Shown here: positions 35,152 through 43,531 of the stretch, in pieces
Numbering within the stretch: position 1 is the first letter of the stretch
Layout of the letters: each line of letters opens with the position of its first letter
Assembly (NCBI GenBank): GCA_963930955.1
Contig: OZ006967.1
Coordinates: 2,790,001-2,854,000, forward strand
Length of the DNA: 64,000 bases
Reading direction: 5' to 3'
Source of the DNA: Scatomonas sp963930955
GTDB taxonomy: Bacteria; Bacillota; Clostridia; Lachnospirales; Lachnospiraceae
Position numbers and translations under genes: made by a program
Notes under the pieces: generated by a model
The model's database searches: none
What the model was told of the DNA's origin: nothing
Seen by the model: the letters and a program-made list of their open reading frames with translations, nothing else

Positions 35152-37715
35152 GCTTTTCTGCCTCCTGTTTTTTTCATTAAACCTTTCAGCGCCCTGTAGA
35201 GTTCCAGATAGGTTTCGTAATTTTTCTGATAGATCTTATGGTTCTCCTGGTTGGGTTCGTGCCGGCGGGTCTCATAAACCGTCAGCTCCACTGCCTCCTG
35301 GTAGGAGCTGTAAAACCCGGTGCCTACTCCGGCCAGCATGGCCGCTCCCAGGGTGGTGGCCGTATCGGATGCAGGCACTACAATGGGGCGCCCGGTTACA
35401 TCCGCCTTGATCTGGGTCCAGAGCCGGGAGTTGGCAGCTCCCCCCATAGCCCGCAGAACCTTGGCCTGTGCCCCGGCCTGTTCCGCCACATCCAGATTGT
35501 GCTTCAGGGCATAGGCCACGCCTTCCATGCAGGCCCGCACCATGTGGCCCTTGGTCTTGGAAAAATCCAGACCGTAAAAGACGCCTTTGGCGTCCGGATC
35601 CCAGATGGGGGACCGTTCTCCGGACATATAGGGCAGAAAAATCAGGCCTTCAGATCCCGGCGCCGTCTCCGCCGCTTCTTCGTTCAGCAGTTCCAGGGAG
35701 GATTTTCCCTGTTTTCTCCCCTCTTCCCGCTCAAAGTCTCCCAATTCCTTTTCCAGCCAGCGCATGACGCCGCCGCCCCCTACGGTACCGCCCTGCAGGA
35801 GCCATTTTCCCGGGACCACATGGTAGCTGAGGATCAGACGGTCGTCGGCCTGGTAGGTATCTGTGCAGATACTCATACCTCCTGCCTGGCCCCCCTGTTC
35901 CTGGGTTTCTCCCGGGTGGAGCACTCCCGCTCCCAGGGTTCCGCAGGCGGCGTCCAGTCCACCGGCCACCACAGGGGTTCCCGCTCTCAGGCCGGAAGAT
36001 GCGGCAGCCTCCTGGGTAACGGTTCCCGCCACCGCGTCGCAGGCCAGGATAGGGGGCAGAAATTTTTCCGGGATCTCCAGTTCTCCGGCCATTTCCAGAT
36101 CCCACTCCCCGGTGCGCATGTTAAAACAGTGCCAGCCGTATCCCTGGCAGATATCCTGGGTAACCGCCCCGGTAAGCTTATACACCAGATATCCGTTGGA
36201 CTGGAGGATCTTGTCGATTTTCTCGTATACCTCCGGCATATGTTCCCTGTACCAGACCACTTTGGCCGTGGTGTAGGAGGGCTGCAGCGAATTCCCTGCC
36301 AGTTCAAAAATCTTCCGGCGCCCTACCTTTTCATTGAGCCTGTCGCAGATCTCCTGGGCTCTGGTATCCATCCAGATAGGCGTATTGGCCAGCACTCTGC
36401 CTTCCCGGTCAATGGGCACCGCCGACCAGCTCTGGCCGGCAATGCCTATGGCGGCGATCTCCTCCGGCCGTACCGAAGATTCCGCGAAGATCCTGCGGAT
36501 ACTTCTGCAGACTGCTTCCCACCATTCCTCCGGATTCTGTTCCGCCCAGCCCGGCTGCTGATAGTAAACCGGATACTCCTCGGAAGCCTGGGCAGCCACC
36601 CGGCCGGACCTTTCAAATACCGCCGCCTTGCAGGCGCTGGTGCCCAGATCAATTCCCAACAGATATTTTCCCATACAACTTTGTTTCCTTTCTCTCCGCT
36701 GCCGTTCCTGAACGCCGATCTTTCTTACGGACTGTCCGGGAATAATGGCTGTATCCAGACGGATATATTCTCTCTCCTGCTCCTTCCCGCCTTCCATGCG
36801 CTGCAGCAGCAGCTCCGCCGCCTGCCTTCCGATCTCTTTTACCGGCTGCTGGACAATGGTCAGCCTGGGCCTGCAGGCTCTGGCAAACTCCAGATTATCG
36901 TATCCGATCAAAGAAATATCTTCCGGAATGGAAAGTCCCAGCTCATTTACCCCGATTACCGCTCCCAGAGTCATCTCGTAATTGGATACCAGTACCGCTG
37001 TCATTTCCGGATGGCGGCGGACCAGGCTCTTCATAGCCCCTGCGCCCCCGGCAATGGTGTAGTCCCCCCGGTATATGTAAGATTCCGGCAGATCCACCCC
37101 CGCCCATTGCAGGGCTTCCCGATAGCCCCGGAGCCGTTCCCGGGCCGTGTAGACTTCCTCCGGCCCCGCGATCAGGCCGATCTCCCGGTGGCCCTGCCGG
37201 AGCAGCAGTTCCGCCGCCTGGCGCATGGATTCCCGGTTGTCCACACAGACACTGTCGCAGTGCAGATCCCGGATCCGCCGGTCCACCAGCACCACCGGTT
37301 TTCCGCTGCGAAGAAAATTTTTCAGATGGTCCCCTGCAGGGTCCACGGGAATGCTGATGAGCCCGTCCACCCGGCGGCGCAGGAGAAATTCTACCGCTTC
37401 CCGCTCCAGTTTCCGGTCGGTCCGGCAGTCCCGGACAATCACCGCATAGCCTTTCTGCTGCAGAACATCTTCCATACTGCTGATGATCTCCGCAAACATT
37501 CCGTTGTTCCATTCCGGAAGAACCACCCCCACCGTCCGGGTCCGGTTTGTTTTCAATCCCCGGGCGGTTTCGTTCACCTGAAAATGCAGCTCCCGGATGG
37601 CTTCCTCGATTTTGATCCGGTTCTTTTCCCGGACGTTTCCTCCGTTCAGATAGGAGGAAATCGTAGCCAGTCCCAGGCCGGTCCGGAGGGCAATATCCTT
37701 AATCGTTGCTGCCAT
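35148..37715 (-). CDS. LacI-family repressor fused in frame to an FGGY carbohydrate kinase
   Basis: A single 855-codon frame without a stop encodes two full proteins. Residues 1 to about 335 are a LacI repressor: helix-turn-helix MAATIKDIALRTGLGLATIS, hinge, and periplasmic-binding-type ligand domain (RTRTVGVVLPEWNNGMFAEI ... GYDNLEFARACRPRLTIVQQ). After a basic linker (QERQRRERKQSC), residues 348-855 form a xylulokinase-like FGGY kinase (MGKYLLGIDLGTSACKAAVF; IAGQSW; GGLDAACGTLGAG; FLPYMSGERSPIWDP; MGGAANSRLWTQIKADVTGR). An internal ATG at 36674 with an AGGAAA about 11 nt upstream could also give a free kinase. An operator palindrome lies upstream of the operon. Confidence 0.88.
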   Translation of the reverse strand: MAATIKDIALRTGLGLATISSYLNGGNVREKNRIKIEEAIRELHFQVNETARGLKTNRTRTVGVVLPEWNNGMFAEIISSMEDVLQQKGYAVIVRDCRTDRKLEREAVEFLLRRRVDGLISIPVDPAGDHLKNFLRSGKPVVLVDRRIRDLHCDSVCVDNRESMRQAAELLLRQGHREIGLIAGPEEVYTARERLRGYREALQWAGVDLPESYIYRGDYTIAGGAGAMKSLVRRHPEMTAVLVSNYEMTLGAVIGVNELGLSIPEDISLIGYDNLEFARACRPRLTIVQQPVKEIGRQAAELLLQRMEGGKEQEREYIRLDTAIIPGQSVRKIGVQERQRRERKQSCMGKYLLGIDLGTSACKAAVFERSGRVAAQASEEYPVYYQQPGWAEQNPEEWWEAVCRSIRRIFAESSVRPEEIAAIGIAGQSWSAVPIDREGRVLANTPIWMDTRAQEICDRLNEKVGRRKIFELAGNSLQPSYTTAKVVWYREHMPEVYEKIDKILQSNGYLVYKLTGAVTQDICQGYGWHCFNMRTGEWDLEMAGELEIPEKFLPPILACDAVAGTVTQEAAASSGLRAGTPVVAGGLDAACGTLGAGVLHPGETQEQGGQAGGMSICTDTYQADDRLILSYHVVPGKWLLQGGTVGGGGVMRWLEKELGDFEREEGRKQGKSSLELLNEEAAETAPGSEGLIFLPYMSGERSPIWDPDAKGVFYGLDFSKTKGHMVRACMEGVAYALKHNLDVAEQAGAQAKVLRAMGGAANSRLWTQIKADVTGRPIVVPASDTATTLGAAMLAGVGTGFYSSYQEAVELTVYETRRHEPNQENHKIYQKNYETYLELYRALKGLMKKTGGRKA

Positions 37716-37736
37716 ACCGCCCCTCCTTTTCTCTTT

Positions 37737-38588
37737 TTATCTTGCCTTTCCCTGGCATCCGCACACCAGCATGCGGGCCTTCACCAGCTCCTTCACCGCC
37801 TCTATAGCCGCTTTTCCATAAGCCTTGGGATCAATGGTGCCCGGATTCTCCTGAAGGAACTGTTCCACCGCGCGGCTGTAGGCGTTGCGGAGCTCTGTGG
37901 CAAAATTCACCTTGCAGATTCCTCTTTCCACACACTCCCGGACCTGGTCCTCTGTCAGACCGGAAGCCCCGTGGAGCACCAGGGGCACCTCCACCACCCG
38001 GCGGATCTGGGAGAGCCGCTCTGTATCCAGAACCGGCGTTCCCACATAAAAGCCGTGGGCGGTGCCGATGGCCACTGCCAGAGAGGAAATTCCCGTCCGC
38101 TCCACAAAGATCCGGGCTTCCTCCGGATCCGTGTTACCATCTGCCGCCGCCTCTGTGTCGTCCTCCTTGCCGCCTACCTTTCCCAGTTCCGCCTCGCAGG
38201 GAATTCCCACGGCAGCGGCCATTTCCGCCACCTGGCGGCTTACCGCTATATTCTCCTCAAAAGGAAGCTTGGAGCCGTCCATCATAACCGAGGTATAGCC
38301 GGCCATGACGCACTGTACCGCCAGCTCATAGCTGTTGCCGTGGTCCAGGTGCAGACACACAGGAACACTGACCTTCTCCGCTTCCGCCGCCGCCAGGGCC
38401 CCATAGGTTTCTACCCCGCCGTATCGGATCGTGGAAGAGGTGGTCTGGATCATAACCGGCGCCTGGAGCTCCTGGGCGGCTGCCACAATAGCCTTTACCA
38501 TTTCCATATTTTCCGCGTTAAAGGCCCCCACGGCATATCCCCCCTTCTGGGCGTCCAGAAGCATTTGTTTTGATGTTACCAAGGGCAT
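37737..38588 (-). CDS. Class II ketose-bisphosphate aldolase
   Basis: This 283-residue enzyme starts at MPLVTSKQMLLDAQKGGYAV (38588, AGGAGG 8 nt upstream; the frame extends to 38786, beyond the promoter). The zinc ligands are visible in CLHLDHGNSYE, AIGTAHGFY and LVLHGASGL, as in fructose- and tagatose-bisphosphate aldolases. It splits a ketose-1,6-bisphosphate to DHAP and glyceraldehyde-3-phosphate. It is the first gene of the operon behind the palindromic operator and is followed 21 bp later by the LacI-kinase fusion. Confidence 0.9.
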   Translation of the reverse strand: MPLVTSKQMLLDAQKGGYAVGAFNAENMEMVKAIVAAAQELQAPVMIQTTSSTIRYGGVETYGALAAAEAEKVSVPVCLHLDHGNSYELAVQCVMAGYTSVMMDGSKLPFEENIAVSRQVAEMAAAVGIPCEAELGKVGGKEDDTEAAADGNTDPEEARIFVERTGISSLAVAIGTAHGFYVGTPVLDTERLSQIRRVVEVPLVLHGASGLTEDQVRECVERGICKVNFATELRNAYSRAVEQFLQENPGTIDPKAYGKAAIEAVKELVKARMLVCGCQGKAR

Positions 38589-38620
38589 TTTTTCTTCCTC
38601 CTGCTTTCTTTCTTTTTTCA

Positions 38621-38642
38621 AAAACCGAAACGTTTCGGTTTT
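38621..38642. promoter_or_regulatory. Perfect 22-bp LacI-type operator
   Basis: The half-site AAAACCGAAAC is followed directly by its exact complement GTTTCGGTTTT. The CG centre is typical of LacI/GalR operators. It lies directly downstream of the -10 element, over the expected transcription start, so binding should block initiation. The fused LacI protein two genes into the operon is the obvious candidate to bind it. Confidence 0.85.
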
Positions 38643-38648
38643 GAGTTC

Positions 38649-38677
38649 ATCATACTCCCGGAACCGGAAAATGTCAA
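38649..38677 (-). promoter_or_regulatory. Promoter of the polyol/ketose operon
   Basis: On the minus strand TTGACA (38672-38677), a 17-bp spacer and TATGAT (38649-38654) lie 60-90 bp before the aldolase start. Confidence 0.8.
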
Positions 38678-38785
38678 CGGATTTTTCCGGCTCCTTCCTT
38701 GCTTTCCACGGGTTTTTCTGGTAAAGTTGAGTAAGAACGGATTCCCCGGGCCGCAAGTCCCGGGAAGAGAAAGGAGCATACATCA

Positions 38786-39226
38786 ATGTTAAAAGGAATC
38801 CCCAAAATCTTATCTCCTGAGCTTTTAAAAGTGCTCTCCGAAATGGGCCACAGCGACAGACTGGTAATTGCCGACGGCAATTTCCCGGTAGAGTCCATGG
38901 GACGGAACGCCATTACCATCCGCTGCGACGGCCACGGCGTACCGGAGATCCTGGACGCCATTCTGACCGTATTTCCTCTGGATACCTACGTGGAGCATCC
39001 GGTAACCCTTATGGAAGTCATGAAGGGCGATAAGGTAGAAACCCCTATCTGGGACACCTACAAAGAGATCGTTGCCAAACACGATGAAAGAGGCGCCGCC
39101 GCGGTAGGAAATATTGAGCGTTTTTCCTTCTACGATGAGGCAAAAACCTGCTACTGCATCATCGCCACCGGCGAGTCCGCCCTGTACGCCAACATTATGC
39201 TGCAGAAAGGCGTAGTAACCGACTAA
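38786..39226 (+). CDS. fucU: L-fucose mutarotase (RbsD/FucU family)
   Basis: This 146-residue protein has the RbsD/FucU fold. MLKGIPKILSPELLKVLSEM is followed by the catalytic His region GHSDRLVIADGNFP, then DTYVEHPVTLME and a C-terminal YCIIATGESALYANIMLQKG, all typical of FucU. It speeds exchange between the anomers of fucose and so supplies FucI. It lies divergently beside the aldolase operon and convergently with pduQ. Given the fucose-processing genes nearby, fucose is the likely substrate and ribose less so. Confidence 0.88.
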   Translation: MLKGIPKILSPELLKVLSEMGHSDRLVIADGNFPVESMGRNAITIRCDGHGVPEILDAILTVFPLDTYVEHPVTLMEVMKGDKVETPIWDTYKEIVAKHDERGAAAVGNIERFSFYDEAKTCYCIIATGESALYANIMLQKGVVTD

Positions 39227-39249
39227 AAAAGGACTTCCCTTTTAAAAAA

Positions 39250-39300
39250 CAGCCGGCGCAGCTCAAACCAGATTTTTCATGGTTTGAACTGCGCCGGCTG
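39250..39300 (-). terminator. Terminator between fucU and pduQ
   Basis: CAGCCGGCGCAG with TCAAACCA pairs with its complement across a 9-nt loop (about 20 bp stem with one mismatch). On the minus strand it is followed by TTTTTT, ending the BMC operon after pduQ; the plus-strand side has only a short T stretch, so its use by fucU is less certain. Confidence 0.85.
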
Positions 39301-39307
39301 CTTTCTG

Positions 39308-40459
39308 TTAAAAGGACCAGAGTTTGGCGTAAATCATCATCAGATCATTTTTATCTGGGATCCGGGGATTGGATGCTGTGCAGGCGTCCTTCAGGGCCGC
39401 CTCGGCCATCCGCTCGATGGAGGCAAAATAAACATCCTTCTGAATGGTCCCGATCTCCTCCACCCCCTGGGGAATATTCATTTCCTTCTGCATGAACTGG
39501 ATCCAGTTGACCAGGGAACGCACGCTCATGACTTTATTATAATTGCTGAGTCCCAGGATATGGGCCACGTTGGCATAGCGCTTTACCACCGGGGGATATT
39601 CTTTCCTGCTTCTGCTGCGGATATCAATATCCGAATTGTACTCTACGATATGGGGCAGGAGCATGGCGTTGGCTCTTCCATGCGGAATATGGAAAACCGC
39701 CCCCAGCTGATGGGCCATACTGTGGGTGATCCCCAGTCCCGCGGAATTAAAGGCAAGACCCGCCAGACAGGAGGCCACGTGCATTTTCTGCCTGGCATGC
39801 CTGTCGCTGCCGTCCAGATAGGCTCTGGCCAGGAAGACGCCGCAGATTTCAATGGCTTTTTCCGCCAAAGCCGCGGAAAATTCGTTGTGGCCGGTACTCA
39901 CATAGGCTTCCAGAGCATGGGTAAAGGTATCCATTCCCGTGTCGGCGGTAATGGCCGGCGGCACGCTCATAACCAGTTCCGCGTCCAGAATGGCTTCTTC
40001 CGCCGTTAACCGCTCCGATACCAGAGGATATTTCACCTGGGCCTCTGTGTCGTTGACCACCGCAAAAGAGGTAGCCTCCGATCCCGTTCCGCTGGTGGTG
40101 GGAATGGCGATCAGAGCCACTTCCCCGCAGGCGTCAATCCGGGAGGCAAATTCCCGGATAGCCTTGGAGGAATCAATGGCGGATCCTCCTCCTACTGCCA
40201 CCACCGCCTCCGGCCTGTACTCCAGAAAGGTTTTAACCCCGTCGGCGATTTTGTCCACCGGGGCGTCCGGCACCACGTTGGAATAAATCCGGTACTGGGC
40301 CCCTCCTCTTTCCAGGGGTTCCTGGATCAGACGGATCAGGCCGCTCTGCACCACGAAAGGATCCGTGATCACCAGCACCCGCTTATAGGGCATCTCCGCC
40401 AGACGGCCCAGAGCTCCCTCCCCGAAATGTATCTGTGTTTTTATGCCAAATGTTTCCAT
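39308..40459 (-). CDS. pduQ: Iron-dependent alcohol dehydrogenase (PduQ, propanol dehydrogenase)
   Basis: This 383-residue protein is a group III Fe-ADH with the NAD-binding GGGSAIDSSKAI and TTSGTGSEATSFAVV, and iron ligands in the DTFTHALEAY and SMAHQLGAVFHIPHGRANA segments. In Pdu compartments PduQ reduces propionaldehyde to propanol and recycles NAD+ for PduP. It could also reduce lactaldehyde, as FucO does. No obvious encapsulation peptide is seen. It is the last gene of the minus-strand BMC run, before a strong terminator. Confidence 0.85.
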   Translation of the reverse strand: METFGIKTQIHFGEGALGRLAEMPYKRVLVITDPFVVQSGLIRLIQEPLERGGAQYRIYSNVVPDAPVDKIADGVKTFLEYRPEAVVAVGGGSAIDSSKAIREFASRIDACGEVALIAIPTTSGTGSEATSFAVVNDTEAQVKYPLVSERLTAEEAILDAELVMSVPPAITADTGMDTFTHALEAYVSTGHNEFSAALAEKAIEICGVFLARAYLDGSDRHARQKMHVASCLAGLAFNSAGLGITHSMAHQLGAVFHIPHGRANAMLLPHIVEYNSDIDIRSRSRKEYPPVVKRYANVAHILGLSNYNKVMSVRSLVNWIQFMQKEMNIPQGVEEIGTIQKDVYFASIERMAEAALKDACTASNPRIPDKNDLMMIYAKLWSF

Positions 40460-40472
40460 ACGCGCACCTCAT

Positions 40473-41240
40473 TCAGCCTTCCGGATAGTAGCAGGGAATG
40501 TCAGCCTGGGCAAAACGGGCCAGCCACCGGTCCGCCGGCTGCTGATCTGTGATCACCCCGCTTACCAGTTCAATGCTTCCGGTCCGGGTGAAGGCTGTCT
40601 TATCAAACTTTGTGCTGTCCAGGACCAGAAAGGCTTTTGCCGCGGAAGCGATAATGGATTTCTTTACAGAGGTAAAAAGCTCCAGGGAATCCATGATTCC
40701 GTGGTCGTAATCCAGACCCTTGCAGGAGACAAAAGCTTTGTCCACATAATAAGATCGGATGGCTTCTTCCGCCTGGGGGCCCAGCAGCGCCAGGTATCCT
40801 TCCTTGAGATTCCCTCCTGTGGAAATCACGTTCCATCCGGGAACCTCCGATAATTCCAGGATGATCTCAATGGAATTGGTGATCACCGTCAGCCGCTGTT
40901 TATTTTTAATGGCTTTGGCGATGAACACATCCGTAGAACTGGCGTCCAGCATGATATGGTCTCCGTCGTGAATGAAGGAGGCCGCGATCTCCGCCATCTT
41001 CTGTTTGGCGCTCACATTTTTTTTGCTGCGGATATTCAGCGGAAGATCGATCCCTACGTTTTCGTTCAGAACCGCCCCGCCGTAGCTTTTGGTGGCGTAG
41101 CCGTCCTGCTCCAGCTTTTCCAGGTCTCTGCGGATGGTTTCCTCCGACACATTGTAAAGCTGGCTCAGTTCGCTGACCACTACCTTTTTTTCATCCTGGA
41201 GTTTTTCCAGGATCAGATTACGCCGTTCAATCGCCAGCAT
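40473..41240 (-). CDS. DeoR-family transcriptional regulator
   Basis: This 255-residue protein has an N-terminal DeoR helix-turn-helix (EKKVVVSELSQLYNVSEETI, then RRDLEKLEQDGYATKSYGGA) and a sugar-phosphate-binding isomerase-like domain (IHDGDHIMLDASSTDVFIAK). DeoR proteins normally repress sugar operons and sense phosphorylated intermediates; fuculose-1-phosphate or DHAP would be natural ligands here. It sits inside the BMC operon between pduT and pduQ, so it is probably autoregulated. The direct repeats at three BMC promoters are candidate sites. Confidence 0.88.
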   Translation of the reverse strand: MLAIERRNLILEKLQDEKKVVVSELSQLYNVSEETIRRDLEKLEQDGYATKSYGGAVLNENVGIDLPLNIRSKKNVSAKQKMAEIAASFIHDGDHIMLDASSTDVFIAKAIKNKQRLTVITNSIEIILELSEVPGWNVISTGGNLKEGYLALLGPQAEEAIRSYYVDKAFVSCKGLDYDHGIMDSLELFTSVKKSIIASAAKAFLVLDSTKFDKTAFTRTGSIELVSGVITDQQPADRWLARFAQADIPCYYPEG

Positions 41241-41259
41241 GCCGCATCCCTCCTGCTCA

Positions 41260-41808
41260 TTATAAAATCGTACGGATCATCCGCTGGTCCGGATGAGCGA
41301 TCACCGAGGAATCCAGGAACATTCCCTTTCTGCCTGTCATATTTTTGGCCTTTTCTATGGCCGCCTCCACCGCCGATACTTCGCCGGTCAGAAGCATATA
41401 GGATTTTCCGCACATGCCCTTGGCAATGCGCAGTTCGATCAGATCCACAATGGCCGTCTTGGCGGCAATATCCGCCGCTTCGATAATGGCCGCCGCGTCA
41501 TAGGTTTCCAGGATTCCCAGGGCGCTGATCTCCTCCACATGGGTGGCCCCGTAAATAGCAGGAAAAATAGACTCGTGGGGATTGCCCAGCACAAAATTAT
41601 CGATGAGCTGGTTCTCATACTGGGTGCTGGCCGCTTCCACCGCCGCTTTTACCGCGCTGAGATCTCCAGAGATAATCGCGATATATTTTCCAGGACAGAC
41701 TGTCTGCGCCTCTACGATTTCCACCTCTGCGGTTTTTACCATGGTATCTGCGGCTGTCATGCCCGTGGCCACGGTTTTGAACTCGATCATACCGATTGCT
41801 TTACTCAT
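41260..41808 (-). CDS. pduT: BMC-T shell protein with predicted pore iron-sulfur cluster (PduT)
   Basis: This 182-residue protein consists of two tandem BMC domains (MSKAIGMIEFKTVATGMTAA; EISALGILETYDAAAIIEAA). Cys38 in EAQTVCPGKYIAI is at the same place as the Cys38 that binds a [4Fe-4S] cluster at the pore of known PduT trimers. It probably passes electrons across the shell to or from the neighbouring PduS. It is the only BMC-T protein seen in the locus. Confidence 0.93.
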   Translation of the reverse strand: MSKAIGMIEFKTVATGMTAADTMVKTAEVEIVEAQTVCPGKYIAIISGDLSAVKAAVEAASTQYENQLIDNFVLGNPHESIFPAIYGATHVEEISALGILETYDAAAIIEAADIAAKTAIVDLIELRIAKGMCGKSYMLLTGEVSAVEAAIEKAKNMTGRKGMFLDSSVIAHPDQRMIRTIL

Positions 41809-41825
41809 AACAGTACACGTCCTTT

Positions 41826-43151
41826 CTATCTGCTTACAATTCCGATATAGCGGTCAGTGACTTCATTGACCCTGCCGGCGATGGATGCATGGATCCCTAC
41901 GCTGAGTCCTTTGGCGGGCTGTGCGATCATCTGTCCCTGGGTCACGATATCTCCCACCTTCACCACAGGAACCGCCGGAGCTCCGATGTGCTGGCTTAGC
42001 AGCACCTTCACTGCTTTTATCTCCGCTGTCCGGTCATTCAGGGGCGCCTCTTTGTCATATTTGGTCAGTCCCAGCCTGGCCATCAGCCTCTCCTCCGGCA
42101 CTTTCCGGAACTCCCGGGAGGGGTTCACCGGTTTCGACTCCACCTTGGGAGGCTTCACGCCGTTTTTCCGCAGGCCGGCTTTATAGTCCGCCATCAGAGA
42201 TCTGGGAGCCAGATCCTGGGGGCAGGCGTACATTTCGCAGACGCCGCAGGAAGAACAGAACATCGTATGCAAAAACGGGTTCAGATCCTGAAAATCTTTA
42301 TTGGAAGCTGAACGCATGAAAAGGTGGGGCGTGATGGGATGTCCCAGAGCATGTCTCGGACAGAGATCCGTACACGTCTCGCACTGGCAGCAGATGGAAG
42401 CTGCCCTTTTCAGATCTATGGAAGCCTTTCTCTGCTTCTTCATTACGACCGGGTGATCCTCCGGAAGGACCAGGATCGCATTTGTTGTCTTCGTCACCTG
42501 CTGGCTCCCGCTGCCGATGAAGCCCATCATAGGCCCGCCTACAAAGTAAACCGGGTTCTTAAGGGCTGTGCCTCCGGCCAGAGCCACCACATCATCCAGC
42601 GTGCAGCCCAGAGGAACTCTGACTGTTACCGGATGCTCTACCTCCGCCACAACAGAAACCAGCTTCGTTGTAACGGGCTGTTTGTTTTTCACCGCATTGT
42701 GAATATTATACATGGTTTCCACATTGAAAACCGCCACGCCTTCCTCGATGGGAAGGCCTCCCGGCCGCACGACTCTGCCGGTCGCCTCGTAGATCAGCAC
42801 CACCTCATCGCCCATGGGGTACACTTCATCCAGCAGGGCGATACGCATTTCCGGAAACTCTCCGATATACTGCTCCAAAGCTTTTACCGCTCCGGTATAG
42901 GAGCGCTTGATGCCGATGATGGCTTCTTTGGCCCCCACGGTCTGGGCTACCATATGGAAGGTCTCCATAATTTCGTAGGCGTGGGTTTCCATCAGCTGCC
43001 TGTGCAGTTTCAGCAGAGGCTCGCATTCCGCGCAGTTCAAAAGGATCGTATTGGCGCGCTGGTCAATCTTCATATAGGTCGGAAACCCGGCGCCTCCGGC
43101 GCCGACTACGCCATTTTCCTGTACAATTTTCTGTAATTCTTCGATTCCCAT
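41826..43151 (-). CDS. pduS: Cobalamin reductase PduS (RnfC-like flavo/iron-sulfur protein)
   Basis: The 441-residue protein starts at MGIEELQKIVQENGVVGAGG (43151). It has the RnfC/NuoF-like nucleotide-binding part (GAGGAGFPTYMKID; LLNCAECEPLL), a SLBB region, and two [4Fe-4S] motifs (CCQCETCTDLCPRHALG; CSSCGVCEMYACPQDLA). The C-terminus has a barrel-sandwich lobe (VGDIVTQGQMIAQPAKG). PduS reduces cob(III)alamin so that PduO can adenosylate it. Adjacent pduT supports an electron route through the shell. Confidence 0.92.
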   Translation of the reverse strand: MGIEELQKIVQENGVVGAGGAGFPTYMKIDQRANTILLNCAECEPLLKLHRQLMETHAYEIMETFHMVAQTVGAKEAIIGIKRSYTGAVKALEQYIGEFPEMRIALLDEVYPMGDEVVLIYEATGRVVRPGGLPIEEGVAVFNVETMYNIHNAVKNKQPVTTKLVSVVAEVEHPVTVRVPLGCTLDDVVALAGGTALKNPVYFVGGPMMGFIGSGSQQVTKTTNAILVLPEDHPVVMKKQRKASIDLKRAASICCQCETCTDLCPRHALGHPITPHLFMRSASNKDFQDLNPFLHTMFCSSCGVCEMYACPQDLAPRSLMADYKAGLRKNGVKPPKVESKPVNPSREFRKVPEERLMARLGLTKYDKEAPLNDRTAEIKAVKVLLSQHIGAPAVPVVKVGDIVTQGQMIAQPAKGLSVGIHASIAGRVNEVTDRYIGIVSR

Positions 43152-43155
43152 ACCG

Positions 43156-43443
43156 TTACTCCATTCCCACATCATCCTGCTCCAGAATGCCGCCCTCATC
43201 GATGATTCCGACGATCGCAGCGTCCACCGGAGCGTCCTCCATATCACAGCCGATCCTGGCGGCGCTTCCCTGGGCGACCATTACCAGTTCGCCGATTCCC
43301 GCGCCGATATGATCAATGGCAATGATCTGGCGTGTATCCGCCTGCATATGACGCAGGGGTTCTACAATCATGAACTTGTTTCCGATTAATTTCTCGCTTT
43401 TTCTTGTAGATACTAGGCTTCCCACAACCTTTCCCGCTATCAT
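43156..43443 (-). CDS. pduN: BMC-P pentameric vertex protein (EutN/CcmL/PduN)
   Basis: The product has 95 residues from MIAGKVVGSLVSTRKSEKLI (43443, AGGAGG 5-6 nt upstream). It contains the typical PduN/EutN features GNKFMIVEP, AIDHIGAGIGELVMVAQGSA and the C-terminal VDAAIVGIIDEGGI. It caps the vertices of the icosahedral shell. It lies between pduL and pduS, 4 bp before pduS. It is the only vertex gene in the locus. Confidence 0.93.
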   Translation of the reverse strand: MIAGKVVGSLVSTRKSEKLIGNKFMIVEPLRHMQADTRQIIAIDHIGAGIGELVMVAQGSAARIGCDMEDAPVDAAIVGIIDEGGILEQDDVGME

Positions 43444-43531
43444 ATTCTCCTCCTGTAGTTTCCTCATCAGGCGGAATGAGCTGCCCCGGCTTACGCCGGC
43501 GCAGCGTCAATCCTGATGTGGTATTCAAACT

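Noticed and set aside
35148..37715. Fusion as a simple assembly error
   Set aside because: The frame is open across the junction, codon use and linker look natural, and both halves are intact; an error is possible but nothing in the sequence shows one, so it is kept as a finding to be confirmed.
35238..38573. 1111-codon plus-strand open frame
   Set aside because: It lies opposite the LacI-kinase fusion and the aldolase, both with clear domains; its translation is low-complexity and His/Pro/Leu-rich, as in antisense shadows.
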